From positions 1 to 64,000 of the forward strand of contig NZ_KB898932.1 in the NCBI RefSeq assembly GCF_000377945.1: a DNA stretch of 64,000 bases. Reading direction: 5' to 3'. A model generated the notes under the pieces. That model worked only from the letters and a program-made list of their open reading frames with translations, was not told where the DNA came from and made no database searches. Below, in pieces: positions 49,146-58,497 of this stretch (position 1 is the stretch's first letter; the number at the start of each line of letters is the position of its first letter). Position numbers and translations under genes: made by a program. This DNA is from Thioalkalivibrio sulfidiphilus. GTDB taxonomy: Bacteria; Pseudomonadota; Gammaproteobacteria; Ectothiorhodospirales; Ectothiorhodospiraceae.

Positions 49146-51548
49146 TCAGCGGGTCAACCCGGCCCCGGATTCGCCACCGGAGGCGGCGCTTTTCTTGGCG
49201 GCGGCCTTCTTGGGCGCTGCGGCCTTTTTCTTCGGCGCCGCCTTCTTCACGCCGCGCCGGCCCTTGCGTTCGGGGGCCGCGGCCAGCAGGGCCTGGCATT
49301 CTTCCAGGGTCAGGCTCTTGGGATCACGATCCTTGGGGATGCGGGCGTTCTTGTTGCCGTCGGTGATGTAGGGGCCGTAGCGGCCGTTGACCACCTGCAC
49401 GCCCGCCTCGTCGAACACCCGGATGTACTTGTTGGCATCCGCTTCCTTCTTCTCGGCCACCAGCTCCAGGGCACGGGCCAGTTCGATGCTGAAGGGGTCG
49501 TCCTCGGGCTTCAGGGAGGCGTAGCGGCTGCCGAACTTCACGTAGGGGCCGAAACGGCCGATGTTGACCGACACAGGTTCCCCTTCAGGGGTCTCGCCCA
49601 GCTCCCGGGGCAGCTTGAACAGCTCCAGGGCCTCTTCCAGGGTGACCGCGTCCATCTTCTTGCCCGGCGGCAGGCCGGCGAAGCGGGGCTTCTCCTCGTC
49701 GTCCTTGGTGCCGATCTGCACCACGGGCCCGTAACGGCCCATGCGCACGCTCACCGGGCGGCCGCTCTTGGGGTCGATGCCCAGCTCCCGGGACTGCACT
49801 GCCTCGGCGCGGGTGACCGTGGCCTCCTTCTCCTCGATCTGTTCCTTGAAGGAGGACCAGAAGCCCTCCATCACCGGCACCCATTCCTTCTCGCCCCGGG
49901 AGATCTCGTCCAGCTCGTCTTCCAGGCGGGCGGTAAAGTCGTAGTCCACGTACTGGGTGAAGTGCTGGGTCAGGAATGCGTTGACGATGCGCCCGATGTC
50001 CGTGGGGATGAAGCGCCGGCTGTCCATCTCCACGTATTCCCGTTGCTGCAGGGTGGAGATGATGCTGGCGTAGGTGGAGGGACGGCCGATGCCGTATTCC
50101 TCCAGGGCCTTCACCAGGCTGGCCTCGGTGTAGCGGGGCGGCGGTTCGGTGAAATGCTGTTCGGCACGCAGGGCCTCGAGCTTGACGATGTCGCCTTCCT
50201 CGAGCGGCGGCAGGATGCGCTCGTCGCTCTCTTCCTTGGCGTCGTCCTTGCCTTCCTGGTAGACGGCCATGAAGCCCGGGTCGCGCACCGAGGAGCCGGA
50301 GGCGCGGAACAGGTGGCGTTCGCTGCCGGCGGCCAGGTCCGCGGACACGGTGTCCAGGGTGGCGTGCTGCATCTGGCAGGCCACGGTGCGCTTCCAGATC
50401 AGGTCGTACAGCTTGAACTGGTCCGTGGTCAGGTGGCGCTTGACCTCCTCGGGGGTGCGCATCACCGAGGTGGGACGCACGGCCTCGTGGGCCTCCTGGG
50501 CGTTCTTGGCCTTGGTCTTGTACTGGCGCGGGTGCTCGGGCAGCTTGTCGCGGCCATAGCGCTGCTCGATGAGCCTGCGGATCTCGGCGATCGCCTCACC
50601 GGCCAGGGTCACCGAGTCGGTACGCATGTAGGTGATCAAGCCGATGGGACCTGCGCCCAGGTCGATGCCCTCGTAGAGCTGCTGGGCCACGCGCATGGCT
50701 CGGCTGGCGGAGAAGCCCAGCTTGCGCACCGCCTCCTGTTGCAGGGTGGAGGTGGTGAACGGCGGCGCCGGGTTGCGCCGGCGCTGTTTCTTCTCGATGC
50801 GCGCCACGCGCAGCTTGCCGTCGGCGGCGGAGAGCAGGGTGTTGCGGGCGGCGCTGGCGGTGGCCTCGTCGGCGATGTCGAACTGGTCGAGCTTTTTGCC
50901 GTCCAGGGTATGCAGCTTGGCGTTGAAGGCCTGGCCGGACTTGTCGAGGTCCGCCTCCAGGGTCCAGTACTCGCGGGTCTGGAAGCGCTCGATCTCTTCC
51001 TCGCGCTCCACGATCATGCGCAGGGCGGGGCTCTGCACCCGGCCGGCGGACAGGCCGCGCTTGATCTTCTTCCACAGCAGCGGCGAGAGCTTGAAGCCCA
51101 CCAGGTAGTCCAGGGCGCGGCGCGCCTGCTGGGCGTTGATCAGGTCGAAGGACAGGCCGCGGGGATGCTCGATGGCCTCCTTCACGGCGCGCTGGGTGAT
51201 CTCGTAGAACACCACCCGCTGCACCTGCTTGTCGTCCAGCACCCCCCGTTCCCTGAGCAGCTCGTAGAGGTGCCAGGAGATGGCTTCACCCTCGCGGTCA
51301 GGGTCAGTGGCCAGCAGCAGGGAGTCGGCCTTGCGCAGGGCCTTGACGATGCTTTCCACGTGCCGCTCGTTGCGGTCGATCACCTGGTAGTTCATGCGAA
51401 AGCCGTGATCCGGGTCCACGGCGCCTTCCTTGGGGACCAGGTCGCGCACATGGCCATAGGACGCCATCACCTCGTAATCGGGTCCGAGGTATTTCTTGAT
51501 GGTCTTGGCCTTGGCGGGGGATTCGACGATGACCAGGTGTTTACTCAT
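49146..51548 (-). CDS. topA: DNA topoisomerase I
   Basis: 800 residues. The Toprim domain at the start has IVESPAKAKTI and the acidic triad ATDPDREGEAI. The active-site tyrosine is in GLITYMRTDS (about residue 305). Three or four C-terminal repeats of the Toprim-C type (GRFGPYVKFG, GRYGPYITDGN) replace zinc fingers, and the protein ends in a Lys/Ala-rich tail (AAPKKKAAAPKKAAAKK). It relaxes negative supercoils. The order tsaC-topA-smg-dprA is typical for gammaproteobacteria. Confidence 0.95.
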   Translation of the reverse strand: MSKHLVIVESPAKAKTIKKYLGPDYEVMASYGHVRDLVPKEGAVDPDHGFRMNYQVIDRNERHVESIVKALRKADSLLLATDPDREGEAISWHLYELLRERGVLDDKQVQRVVFYEITQRAVKEAIEHPRGLSFDLINAQQARRALDYLVGFKLSPLLWKKIKRGLSAGRVQSPALRMIVEREEEIERFQTREYWTLEADLDKSGQAFNAKLHTLDGKKLDQFDIADEATASAARNTLLSAADGKLRVARIEKKQRRRNPAPPFTTSTLQQEAVRKLGFSASRAMRVAQQLYEGIDLGAGPIGLITYMRTDSVTLAGEAIAEIRRLIEQRYGRDKLPEHPRQYKTKAKNAQEAHEAVRPTSVMRTPEEVKRHLTTDQFKLYDLIWKRTVACQMQHATLDTVSADLAAGSERHLFRASGSSVRDPGFMAVYQEGKDDAKEESDERILPPLEEGDIVKLEALRAEQHFTEPPPRYTEASLVKALEEYGIGRPSTYASIISTLQQREYVEMDSRRFIPTDIGRIVNAFLTQHFTQYVDYDFTARLEDELDEISRGEKEWVPVMEGFWSSFKEQIEEKEATVTRAEAVQSRELGIDPKSGRPVSVRMGRYGPVVQIGTKDDEEKPRFAGLPPGKKMDAVTLEEALELFKLPRELGETPEGEPVSVNIGRFGPYVKFGSRYASLKPEDDPFSIELARALELVAEKKEADANKYIRVFDEAGVQVVNGRYGPYITDGNKNARIPKDRDPKSLTLEECQALLAAAPERKGRRGVKKAAPKKKAAAPKKAAAKKSAASGGESGAGLTR

Positions 51549-51584
51549 GGCCTGGTGTCCGTGCTCCGTGGGTGCTTGGGTGGA

Positions 51585-52061
51585 TCAATGCAGAAATTCC
51601 GGCGGGGAATCGAACATCATGCTCTCGAGCCAGGTGTAGGCGGCCTCCTGGTCGGGCCGGTTGAACAGGACCATCAGGGTGACCCACTTGAGCTGGTCCA
51701 GGCTGATGTCCTCGGCGTCCAGGTCCATGATGCGGTCGATGACCAGTTCCCGGGTACCCGCGTCGAGCACGCCATTCTGTTCCAGAAACAGCAGGAAACC
51801 CCGGGCGCGTGCGTCCAGACGCTCCACTTCGCGGTCGGTATAGACCCGCAGGGCCGAGTCGTGACGGGCATGCCCCAGGGGCTGGTCTTCCTGGTTGGCC
51901 AGGTTTTCCAGCCAGTCGAAGGCACGGTCGATCTCCGCGCCCGGGAAGCCCGCCTCCAGGAGCTTGTCCTGGAGCTGGATCCGGTCCGGCTCGATCTCGG
52001 TGTCCTCGTCGATGTAGTTCTCGAACAGGTACATCAGGACGTCTAGCACGTTTTCTTTCAT
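51585..52061 (-). CDS. smg: Smg family protein (DUF494)
   Basis: 158 residues from MKENVLDVLMYLFENY, the conserved start of the family. Residues ISLDQLKWVTLMVLFNRPDQEAAYTWLESMMFD near the end are the second signature. The protein is helical, cytoplasmic and of unknown biochemical role; it is encoded beside dprA in most gammaproteobacteria, as here (one base after the dprA stop). Confidence 0.93.
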   Translation of the reverse strand: MKENVLDVLMYLFENYIDEDTEIEPDRIQLQDKLLEAGFPGAEIDRAFDWLENLANQEDQPLGHARHDSALRVYTDREVERLDARARGFLLFLEQNGVLDAGTRELVIDRIMDLDAEDISLDQLKWVTLMVLFNRPDQEAAYTWLESMMFDSPPEFLH

Positions 52062-52062
52062 T

Positions 52063-53190
52063 TCAGGGTTCCGGCTGGTGGCGGACATAACGCCCGCCGG
52101 AGAGAGACACCACCTGACCGCGGAGCTCCATGATCAGCAGCATGGAGGAAACGGCAGCGACGGTCAATCCGGTGCGGGACACCAGCCGGTCCACGGTGAC
52201 CGGGTCGTAGCCCATCGCATCGAGCAGGGCCTGATGCTCAGAATCCGTTTCTGATTCAAGAGCTTGTGTCGTTGTGGCGGGGGTTGCCGCAGGACCCTGA
52301 TCCAGCGTGTGCGGGCGCAGCAATTCTGCCAGTTCCTCCAGCACATCGTCGGCGGTTTCCACCAGTTTGGCCCCCTGGCGGATGAGCCGGTGGCAGCCCC
52401 GGGCCACGGGATTGTGGATGGATCCGGGGATCGCGAATACCTCACGGCCCTGTTCCGCGGCGTTGCGGGCGGTGATCAGGGAGCCGCTGTTCAGTGCCGC
52501 CTCCACCACCAGAGTACCCAGGCTCAGGCCGCTGATGATGCGGTTGCGGCGGGGGAAATGCCCGGGCCGTGCCGGGGTGCCGGTGGGGTATTCCGTCACC
52601 AGCGCACCCTGTTCGGCGATACGATGGGCCAGGTCCCGGTGCAGGGCGGGGTAGATCCGGTCGGGCCCGGTGGCCACCACGGCGATGGTGGCACCGCCCG
52701 CATCCAGGGCGCCCTGGTGGGCGGCGGCGTCGATGCCGAGGGCCAGGCCGCTGGTGATCACCAGGCCGGTGCGCGACAGGTGAGCGGCAAAGGCCCGGGC
52801 GGTCTCGGCCCCGCCGGGGGTGGGGTGGCGGCTGCCCACCATGGCCAGCTGCGGTTCGGACAGCAGGGCCGGATCGCCGGTCACGTACAGGATCCCCGGC
52901 GACACCTCCCGCAGCAGGGGCGGGAAACGGGGGTCTTCGGGGGTGAGGATGTGGTGGCCCGGGGCCTCGGCCCAGTCCAGGTCGTCAAGCACGCCCTTGG
53001 GCAGGGCGTGGCGGTCGAGAAACGACAGCGCGTCGTCTCCGAGCCCGGCGTCACGCAGGGCCTGGGTTGGCGCGGAGAGGGCCTGGAGAGGGCCGCCGAA
53101 GCGTTCGATCAGTCGAGAGAGGATGCCCGGGCCGACGCCTGGGGCGTGCCAGAGGCGCAGCCAGGCCGTGAGGACGTCCGTGTCCGTCAT
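52063..53190 (-). CDS. dprA: DNA-processing protein DprA
   Basis: 375 residues: an N-terminal SAM-like domain, the Rossmann fold with VGSRHPTPGG, SGLALGIDAAAHQGAL and NRIISGLSLGTLVVEA, and a C-terminal winged-helix (DMLA-like) domain. DprA binds incoming single-stranded DNA and loads RecA in natural transformation. An Ala/Thr-rich linker (residues about 298-318) joins the domains. No other competence gene is in the window. Confidence 0.95.
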   Translation of the reverse strand: MTDTDVLTAWLRLWHAPGVGPGILSRLIERFGGPLQALSAPTQALRDAGLGDDALSFLDRHALPKGVLDDLDWAEAPGHHILTPEDPRFPPLLREVSPGILYVTGDPALLSEPQLAMVGSRHPTPGGAETARAFAAHLSRTGLVITSGLALGIDAAAHQGALDAGGATIAVVATGPDRIYPALHRDLAHRIAEQGALVTEYPTGTPARPGHFPRRNRIISGLSLGTLVVEAALNSGSLITARNAAEQGREVFAIPGSIHNPVARGCHRLIRQGAKLVETADDVLEELAELLRPHTLDQGPAATPATTTQALESETDSEHQALLDAMGYDPVTVDRLVSRTGLTVAAVSSMLLIMELRGQVVSLSGGRYVRHQPEP

Positions 53191-53197
53191 GGCGGTT

Positions 53198-53457
53198 TAG
53201 CCCGCATATCTCACCGGTCGGACACCGGCGGACGCGTAACAGCCTGAAACGAAAGTGGAATACAGCGAAGTGGTCGACGAACTCAGCATGACAATCTGTT
53301 CCCGCCGGTGTCCTATCGCGGTTCAGGCTCGTCTTCGCGTCCGTAGGCTTGCTCTTCACTCAACCCATAGCTATTGCTATGGGTTTCGCTCCAGAGCGGC
53401 GCCTGCGAACGCGAACCCTTCGCCTGCTCCCGCGATCCCGGTGAAATATGCGGGCTA
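53198..53457. mobile_element. Complete miniature element with TAGCCCGCATATCTCACCG ends
   Basis: 260 bp bounded by 19-bp terminal inverted repeats at 53198-53216 and 53439-53457, with one mismatch. The inside has a short palindrome around CCATAGCTATTGCTATGG (53366-53384) but no coding frame. It lies in the gap between dprA and the LysM gene, and its first three bases on the minus strand (TAG) are the stop codon of the LysM gene. The same end occurs at 138-155. Confidence 0.8.
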
Positions 53458-54609
53458 GGGGTGACGTACGCTGTAGCCTTCCTGGATGGGGCGGGTGGAC
53501 TCCATCACCAGGGCGTAGCTGACCTTATCGAAGGTGCGGAACACCATCATCAGGCCGATGCGCTCGTCCGGCAGGGTCACCTCTTCGCCACGTTCGCTGG
53601 CGATGGTGTCCCGGATCACGCGGCCGGACTGGTAGGTGGCCAGCACGTGGCCCTGCTCGATGCCGTTGCGCTCGCCCAGGTTGATCACGGCCACCTGGAA
53701 GCGGGCGATCTGGCTGATGGCGTCGAACAGGGAGATCACCTTGCCGTCCGTGTCCATCGGGGGCGCGTGGGGGGTGAACACGAAGTCCTGATCGCTGTTG
53801 TCCAGGGGCATCAGGCGGTCGCCGATGAGGGCCTCGCGGTCACTGCGGCTGATCACCACGGTGGCCGGGTCGCCGGCGCGCACCACTTCCGCGTCGCCCA
53901 CGGGGATGGCCTCGAAGCCCAGCAGTTCGCCGGTGACCGGATCGTTCAGGGCGCCACCCTTGCGGAACATGCTGTAGCGGCTGCCCTCCAGGGCATCGGC
54001 GTCCAGGCCGCGCACATACAGACGGTCGTTGGTGCCGAAGATCATGCGGTCGTCCTGGGAGGCCAGCACGTAGGCGGCCTGGTCCAGCTGCTCCTCGGTC
54101 ACCACCCGGGGACGCACCAGGAACTGGTGCAGGCTCTGGATGGGCACGTCCAGGGAGGGCGGCAGCTCCTCCACCCGGATCTGGGGTGAGAGCCGCTGGG
54201 TCGGGCGCACCCGTGGGCCGCCGTCCACGATCAGGCGCGGCTGGCCGTCGATGTAATAGAGGGTAATGACGTCACCCGGGTAGATCAGGTGGGGGTTGGG
54301 GATCTGGGGGTTGACCACCCAGATCTCGGGCCAGTACCAGGGGTCGCGCAGGAAGGTGTTGGCGATGTCCCAGAGGGTGTCGCCCCGCTGCACCACGTAG
54401 CGCTCGGGTGCGGCCTCACGCACCTGTACCGGGGCCGGGGCGGGCGGCGGGGGCGCCGGTGTGGCAACGGGAGCGGGTGCTGGGGTGGGCTGGGGTGCTG
54501 GCGCGGGGGCGGGCTCGGTGCTGGCGCATCCGCCGGCCAGTAACGCTACAATAAGGGCCGTGGCGAACAGGATCTGTCCGGTGCGAGTCGGATGGATGGC
54601 GGACATCAT
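53455..54609 (-). CDS. LysM-domain lipoprotein
   Basis: 384 residues. A signal with lipobox LAGGC (C28) leads to a Pro/Ala-rich spacer (31-62), then a LysM domain (about 70-118: YVVQRGDTLWDIANTFLRDPWYWPEIWVVNPQIPNPHLIYPGDVITL). The remaining 260 residues are typical of the LysM proteins encoded opposite def in many gammaproteobacteria. It probably binds peptidoglycan from a membrane anchor. It is divergent from def. The TAG stop comes from the end of the miniature element at 53198-53457. Confidence 0.9.
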   Translation of the reverse strand: MMSAIHPTRTGQILFATALIVALLAGGCASTEPAPAPAPQPTPAPAPVATPAPPPPAPAPVQVREAAPERYVVQRGDTLWDIANTFLRDPWYWPEIWVVNPQIPNPHLIYPGDVITLYYIDGQPRLIVDGGPRVRPTQRLSPQIRVEELPPSLDVPIQSLHQFLVRPRVVTEEQLDQAAYVLASQDDRMIFGTNDRLYVRGLDADALEGSRYSMFRKGGALNDPVTGELLGFEAIPVGDAEVVRAGDPATVVISRSDREALIGDRLMPLDNSDQDFVFTPHAPPMDTDGKVISLFDAISQIARFQVAVINLGERNGIEQGHVLATYQSGRVIRDTIASERGEEVTLPDERIGLMMVFRTFDKVSYALVMESTRPIQEGYSVRHP

Positions 54610-54685
54610 TCCCCCTTGGAATTATTTCTGATGTTCGATGGTCGGATGGTGAAAGTAACCCCGATCCGGCCGGGTTGATAAGCCC

Positions 54686-54713
54686 TTAACTGACCACATT
54701 ATATGAGTATGAT
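54686..54713 (+). promoter_or_regulatory. Candidate promoter for def
   Basis: TTAACT, 16 bp, then TATGAT lies 75 bp before the def start in an AT-rich stretch between two divergent genes. The -10 box matches the consensus at five of six positions. No experimental support. Confidence 0.4.
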
Positions 54714-54787
54714 CACAACATTAGCAGAAAAACCTGCAATGCTGCACGAATATCCCGCCAAGGCGGGTCAACAGCGGACGAACGGTC

Positions 54788-55324
54788 ATGGCCAAGCTTG
54801 AGATCCTGCATTTTCCCGACCCCCGCCTGCGCAAGCGTGCCGTACCGGTGGAGAAGGTCGACGACGAGATTCGCCGCCTGGTGGATGACATGTTTGAGAC
54901 CATGTACGACGCCCCCGGCATCGGCCTGGCCGCCACCCAGGTCAATGTCCAGCGTCAGGTGATCGTCATCGACGTCTCCGAGAACAACGACCAGCCCCTG
55001 GTGTTCATCAACCCGGAGATCCTGGATCGCGTGGGTGAGGAGGAGATGCAGGAAGGCTGCCTTTCGGTGCCCGGTTATTTCGAGACGGTGCGACGCGCCG
55101 ACCGGGTGCGGGTGCGCGCCCTGGACCGCAACGGCGAGTCCTTCGAGCTGGAGACCGACGGCCTGCTGGCGGTGTGCATCCAGCACGAGATGGATCACCT
55201 GGACGGCAAGCTGTTCGTGGACTACCTCTCACCGCTCAAACGCAACCGCATCCAGAAAAAACTCGAAAAGCTCACCCGTCAGGGCGCCCTGCCGAAAAAC
55301 ATCGACCGGCAGCATGCCATTTGA
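54788..55324 (+). CDS. def: Peptide deformylase
   Basis: 178 residues with all three motifs: GIGLAATQ (residues about 45-52), EGCLSVP (Cys metal ligand) and QHEMDHLDG (two His ligands and catalytic Glu). It removes the formyl group from nascent chains using Fe2+. It is followed by fmt, which makes formyl-Met-tRNA, the usual pairing; here a 215-bp repeat-filled gap separates them. Confidence 0.96.
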   Translation: MAKLEILHFPDPRLRKRAVPVEKVDDEIRRLVDDMFETMYDAPGIGLAATQVNVQRQVIVIDVSENNDQPLVFINPEILDRVGEEEMQEGCLSVPGYFETVRRADRVRVRALDRNGESFELETDGLLAVCIQHEMDHLDGKLFVDYLSPLKRNRIQKKLEKLTRQGALPKNIDRQHAI

Positions 55325-55327
55325 GAC

Positions 55328-55502
55328 GTGACCTCGCCGCAATGGCGCTAAGACGCGGGGAAAATCATTCGACAGGATTTACATGATTGACGGGATTCAT
55401 GAGAAAACAGAGGGCTTTTCAGTCTCAGAATTCATCCTGTTAATCATGTAAATCCTGTCCAGTCCTTGCTTTTCTCTGTACCTTCGCGGCTTCGCGACGC
55501 GT
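55328..55502. repeat. GACAGGATTTACATGATTGAC palindrome inside GCTAAGACGCGGGG arms
   Basis: Inner arms: GACAGGATTTACATGATTGACGGGATT-like at 55371-55397 and AATCATGTAAATCCTGTCCAG to 55462. Outer arms: CGCCGCAATGGCGCTAAGACGC (55335-55356) and CCTTCGCGGCTTCGCGACGCG (to 55502). It is the same type as at 38946 and 40355. Confidence 0.7.
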
Positions 55503-55539
55503 TTGATTTTCGTCACTCCCTCTGACCCGAGACAGAACC

Positions 55540-56496
55540 TTGGAACCCAGCCCCAAGCTGCGCATCGTTTACGCCGGCACGCCGGAGTTTGCCGTGCCGG
55601 CGCTCCAGGCGCTGATCGACTCGCCCCACCAGGTGGTGGCGGTCTACACCCAGCCGGACCGGCCCGCGGGGCGCGGGCGCAAGCTCACCCCGAGCCCCGT
55701 CAAGCGCCTGGCCCTGGAACACGGTATCCCCGTGGAACAGCCCGAGCGCCTGAAATCCCCGGAGGTGCAGGCGCGTCTGCGGGCCTACGCGCCCGACGTG
55801 ATGGTGGTGGCCGCCTACGGGCTGATCCTGCCCAGGGCGGTGCTGGAGATCCCGACACACGGTTGCCTCAACATCCATGCCTCCCTGCTGCCCCGCTGGC
55901 GCGGCGCCGCGCCCATCCAGCGGGCCATCCTGGCCGGGGATGCCGAGACCGGCGTGACCCTGATGCAAATGGCCCCGGGCCTGGACACCGGCGACATGCT
56001 GCTCAAGGCCGTGACTCCCATTGGCCCCGCGGACACCGCCCAGGACCTGCACGACCGGCTGGCCGAGCAGGGTGCACAATTGCTGCTGGTTTGTCTTGAG
56101 GACCTGCAGGCCGGCCGGCTCAGGCCCGAGCCCCAGGACGAGGCCCTGGCCACCTACGCCGAAAAGCTCAGTAAGGCTGAGGCGGAGCTGGACTGGTTCC
56201 TGTCCGCCGCTGTGCTGGACCGCCAGGTGCGCGCCTTCAACCCCTGGCCCGTGGCCTACACCCACCTCGACGGCGAGACGCTGCGCATCTGGGCCGCCGA
56301 ACCCGTGGCCTCGGCGGTCACGGCCACCCCCGGCAGCGTGGTGGCCGAGGGCCCGCAAGGCATCGACGTGGCCACCGGCGAGGGCCTGCTGCGCCTTAAC
56401 CGCATCCAGTTTCCCGGCGGCAGGCCGCTGACGGCGGCGCAGGTCGTGGCCGGAAGATCGCTGCTCGGCAAAAGACTCGGCGCAAGTGCGAAGTGA
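55540..56496 (+). CDS. fmt: Methionyl-tRNA formyltransferase
   Basis: 318 residues from a TTG start, consistent with the beginning of the family ([16 protein letters not shown]). The formyltransferase core has the catalytic region [24 protein letters not shown] (residues about 108-131). The C-terminal domain is normal. It formylates initiator Met-tRNA with 10-formyl-THF. The last codons and the TGA stop (GCGAAGTGA) are part of the repeat that follows. Confidence 0.95.
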   Translation: MEPSPKLRIVYAGTPEFAVPALQALIDSPHQVVAVYTQPDRPAGRGRKLTPSPVKRLALEHGIPVEQPERLKSPEVQARLRAYAPDVMVVAAYGLILPRAVLEIPTHGCLNIHASLLPRWRGAAPIQRAILAGDAETGVTLMQMAPGLDTGDMLLKAVTPIGPADTAQDLHDRLAEQGAQLLLVCLEDLQAGRLRPEPQDEALATYAEKLSKAEAELDWFLSAAVLDRQVRAFNPWPVAYTHLDGETLRIWAAEPVASAVTATPGSVVAEGPQGIDVATGEGLLRLNRIQFPGGRPLTAAQVVAGRSLLGKRLGASAK

Positions 56497-56612
56497 GAAT
56501 TGGGAAGGGCGAAAAGTTCAAAGGCATGAGCCACGCACCTTTCACCCTCCTGACACTCGCTTCACAATAGCTTCTGACATTCTCACTTCCCAATTCCCCC
56601 TTCTCACTTAAC
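56483..56612. repeat. Inverted repeat of AAGTGCGAAGTGAGAATTGGG units
   Basis: The left arm 56483-56508 and right arm 56579-56608 (ATTCTCACTTCCCAATTCCC-like) belong to the family at 31885-32040. The spacer is 70 bp. It overlaps the 3' end of fmt and fills the gap before rsmB. Confidence 0.7.
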
Positions 56613-56617
56613 GAACC

Positions 56618-57916
56618 GTGTCCCCCCGCCAGATCACCCTCAAGGCCCTCAAGCGTGTCGTCATCAACGGCGCCTCCCTTTCCGACGTGCTGCCGCCGCT
56701 GCTGGCGCCGCTGGCGCCCCGGGACCGGGCCTTTGCCCAGGCCCTGGCCTTCGCCACCCTGCGCTGGCACCACCGGCTCGAGGCCCTGACCGGGCGCCTG
56801 CTGAGCAAGCCCATGCGCGACAAGGACCGGGACGTGGGGCTGGTCATCGAGATGGGGCTGTGCGAACTGCTCTACCTGCGCACGCCGGACTATGCGGCCA
56901 TCCAGCAGACCGCCGGACTGGCGAAAAGCCTGGGCAAGCCCTGGGCGACCGGGGTGGTCAACGCCGTGCTGCGCCGGGTGCAGCGGGAGGGGGATGCCCT
57001 GCTGGCCGATCTGGATCGGGACCCGGCCTTGCGTCTGTCCCTGCCGGCCTGGTTGCTGGGGGCGCTCAGGAAGGCCTGGCCCTGGGACTGGCAGGCGCTG
57101 GGCGAGGCCCTGAACGACCAGGCCCCCATGACCCTGCGGGTGGATCTGTCGCGCATCTCCCGGGAGGCCTACCGGACGCGCCTGGCCGAGGCGGGGCTGG
57201 CCGCCGAGCCCCATGCGGTGGTGGCCTCGGCCCTGGTGCTGGCAGCACCGGTGGACGTGAACCAGTTGCCGGGCTTCGACGCGGGGCTGGTCTCGGTGCA
57301 GGACGCGGCGGCACAGCTGGCGGCGCCGCTGCTGGACTGCCGTCCCGGGATGCGGGTGCTGGACGCCTGCGCGGCGCCCGGCGGCAAGACCCTGCACCTG
57401 CTGGAGTCGGTGGCCGGTGACCTGGATCTCACCGCCCTGGATGTGGATGCCGAACGCCTGAAACGGGTGGAGGAGAATCTCGCCCGTGGCGGGCGCCGGG
57501 CACGGCTCGTGGCCGGTGATGGCGAGCATCCGGGACAATGGCACCTGGGCGGCGCCTATGATCGCATCCTGCTGGATGCCCCCTGTTCCGCCACCGGCGT
57601 GATCCGGCGTCATCCGGACATCAAGCTGCTGCGCAAGGGCGATGACATCCCCAGGCTCGCAGCCCGCCAGGCGGCCCTGCTGGAAGCGCTCTGGCCCCTG
57701 CTGGCCCCGGGGGGTATGCTCTTGTATGCCACCTGTTCGCTGCTGCCCCGGGAAAATGCCGGGCAGGTGCGCGCCTTTCTGCAGGCCCACGGGGATGCCA
57801 AGGAGAGCCCGTTGCCCGAAGACTTTGGCCGCAGTACCTCGCCGGGGCGGCAGATACTCGCCGGAGAACAGGGCATGGACGGCTTCTACTACGCCAGGCT
57901 GATTAAAAAGACTTGA
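56618..57916 (+). CDS. rsmB: 16S rRNA (cytosine(967)-C(5))-methyltransferase RsmB
   Basis: 432 residues from a GTG start. A NusB-like RNA-binding domain (residues 1-140) is followed by the SAM methyltransferase fold: LDACAAPGGKTLHLLE, LDAPCSATGVIRRHPD (PC motif) and LLYATCSLLPREN (catalytic TC). It methylates C967 of 16S rRNA. It follows fmt, as in most gammaproteobacteria, and overlaps the next gene by three bases. Confidence 0.95.
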   Translation: MSPRQITLKALKRVVINGASLSDVLPPLLAPLAPRDRAFAQALAFATLRWHHRLEALTGRLLSKPMRDKDRDVGLVIEMGLCELLYLRTPDYAAIQQTAGLAKSLGKPWATGVVNAVLRRVQREGDALLADLDRDPALRLSLPAWLLGALRKAWPWDWQALGEALNDQAPMTLRVDLSRISREAYRTRLAEAGLAAEPHAVVASALVLAAPVDVNQLPGFDAGLVSVQDAAAQLAAPLLDCRPGMRVLDACAAPGGKTLHLLESVAGDLDLTALDVDAERLKRVEENLARGGRRARLVAGDGEHPGQWHLGGAYDRILLDAPCSATGVIRRHPDIKLLRKGDDIPRLAARQAALLEALWPLLAPGGMLLYATCSLLPRENAGQVRAFLQAHGDAKESPLPEDFGRSTSPGRQILAGEQGMDGFYYARLIKKT

Positions 57917-58497
57917 AGATCTCCCTCCCCAGTCCGTTGCGACTCATGGGCCTGCTGCTGGCGGGCTGCCTGATGGTCTTGCCCGCCACCGCGCCCGCGC
58001 AGCCCGCCCAGCCCTGGATCGCGGTGGATTTCGCCCGCACCCAGCTCTTGGACGGGGTCTACTACCTGGATGCCGGTATCCACTACCGCCTGAGCCCCGC
58101 CCTGACCGACGCGCTGCACAACGGTGTCTCCCTGGTGTTCGAGGTGCAGGTGCAGGTGGAGCAGGCCCGGGGCTGGCTCTGGGACGCCCACGTGGCCACC
58201 ATCACCCAGCGCTACCGGATCGAATACCACGCCCTGAGCCGCCTCTACCTCCTGACCCATCTCAACAGCGGTGCCCAGCAGAGCTTCTTCCGTTTTCCCT
58301 CCCTGCTGACCACCCTGGGTGAACTGGAACACATTCCCCTGCTGGATGCTGCCCTGCTGGACGAAAATGCCAGCTACACGGCGCGCCTGCGCGCGCGCCT
58401 GGCGGTGGATGCCCTGCCCCTGCCGCTGCGGGCGCGGGCCTACATGAGCGGGGAATGGAGCCCGGTGAGTGACTGGTACACATGGTCGCTGCGCTGA
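57913..58497 (+). CDS. DUF4390 protein
   Basis: 194 residues starting at a TTG that overlaps the rsmB stop. It has a signal peptide (1-30, ending APAQP) and the DUF4390 domain (LDAGIHYRLSPALTDALHNGVSLVFEVQVQVEQ ... SRLYLLTHLNSGAQQSFFRF ... RARAYMSGEWSP). The family occurs between rsmB and ntrY in gammaproteobacteria; it is periplasmic with unknown role. It overlaps ntrY by 16 bp. Confidence 0.88.
   Translation: MKISLPSPLRLMGLLLAGCLMVLPATAPAQPAQPWIAVDFARTQLLDGVYYLDAGIHYRLSPALTDALHNGVSLVFEVQVQVEQARGWLWDAHVATITQRYRIEYHALSRLYLLTHLNSGAQQSFFRFPSLLTTLGELEHIPLLDAALLDENASYTARLRARLAVDALPLPLRARAYMSGEWSPVSDWYTWSLR

Noticed and set aside
48976-49299. Small frames across the miniature element near topA
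   Set aside because: They read through perfect palindromes and the Lys-rich topA tail; no independent support.
49005-52046. 1013-codon plus-strand frame opposite topA and smg
   Set aside because: It is the antisense of topA and smg; low-complexity His/Gln/Gly/Leu composition and no domains. GC-rich third positions open long shadow frames.
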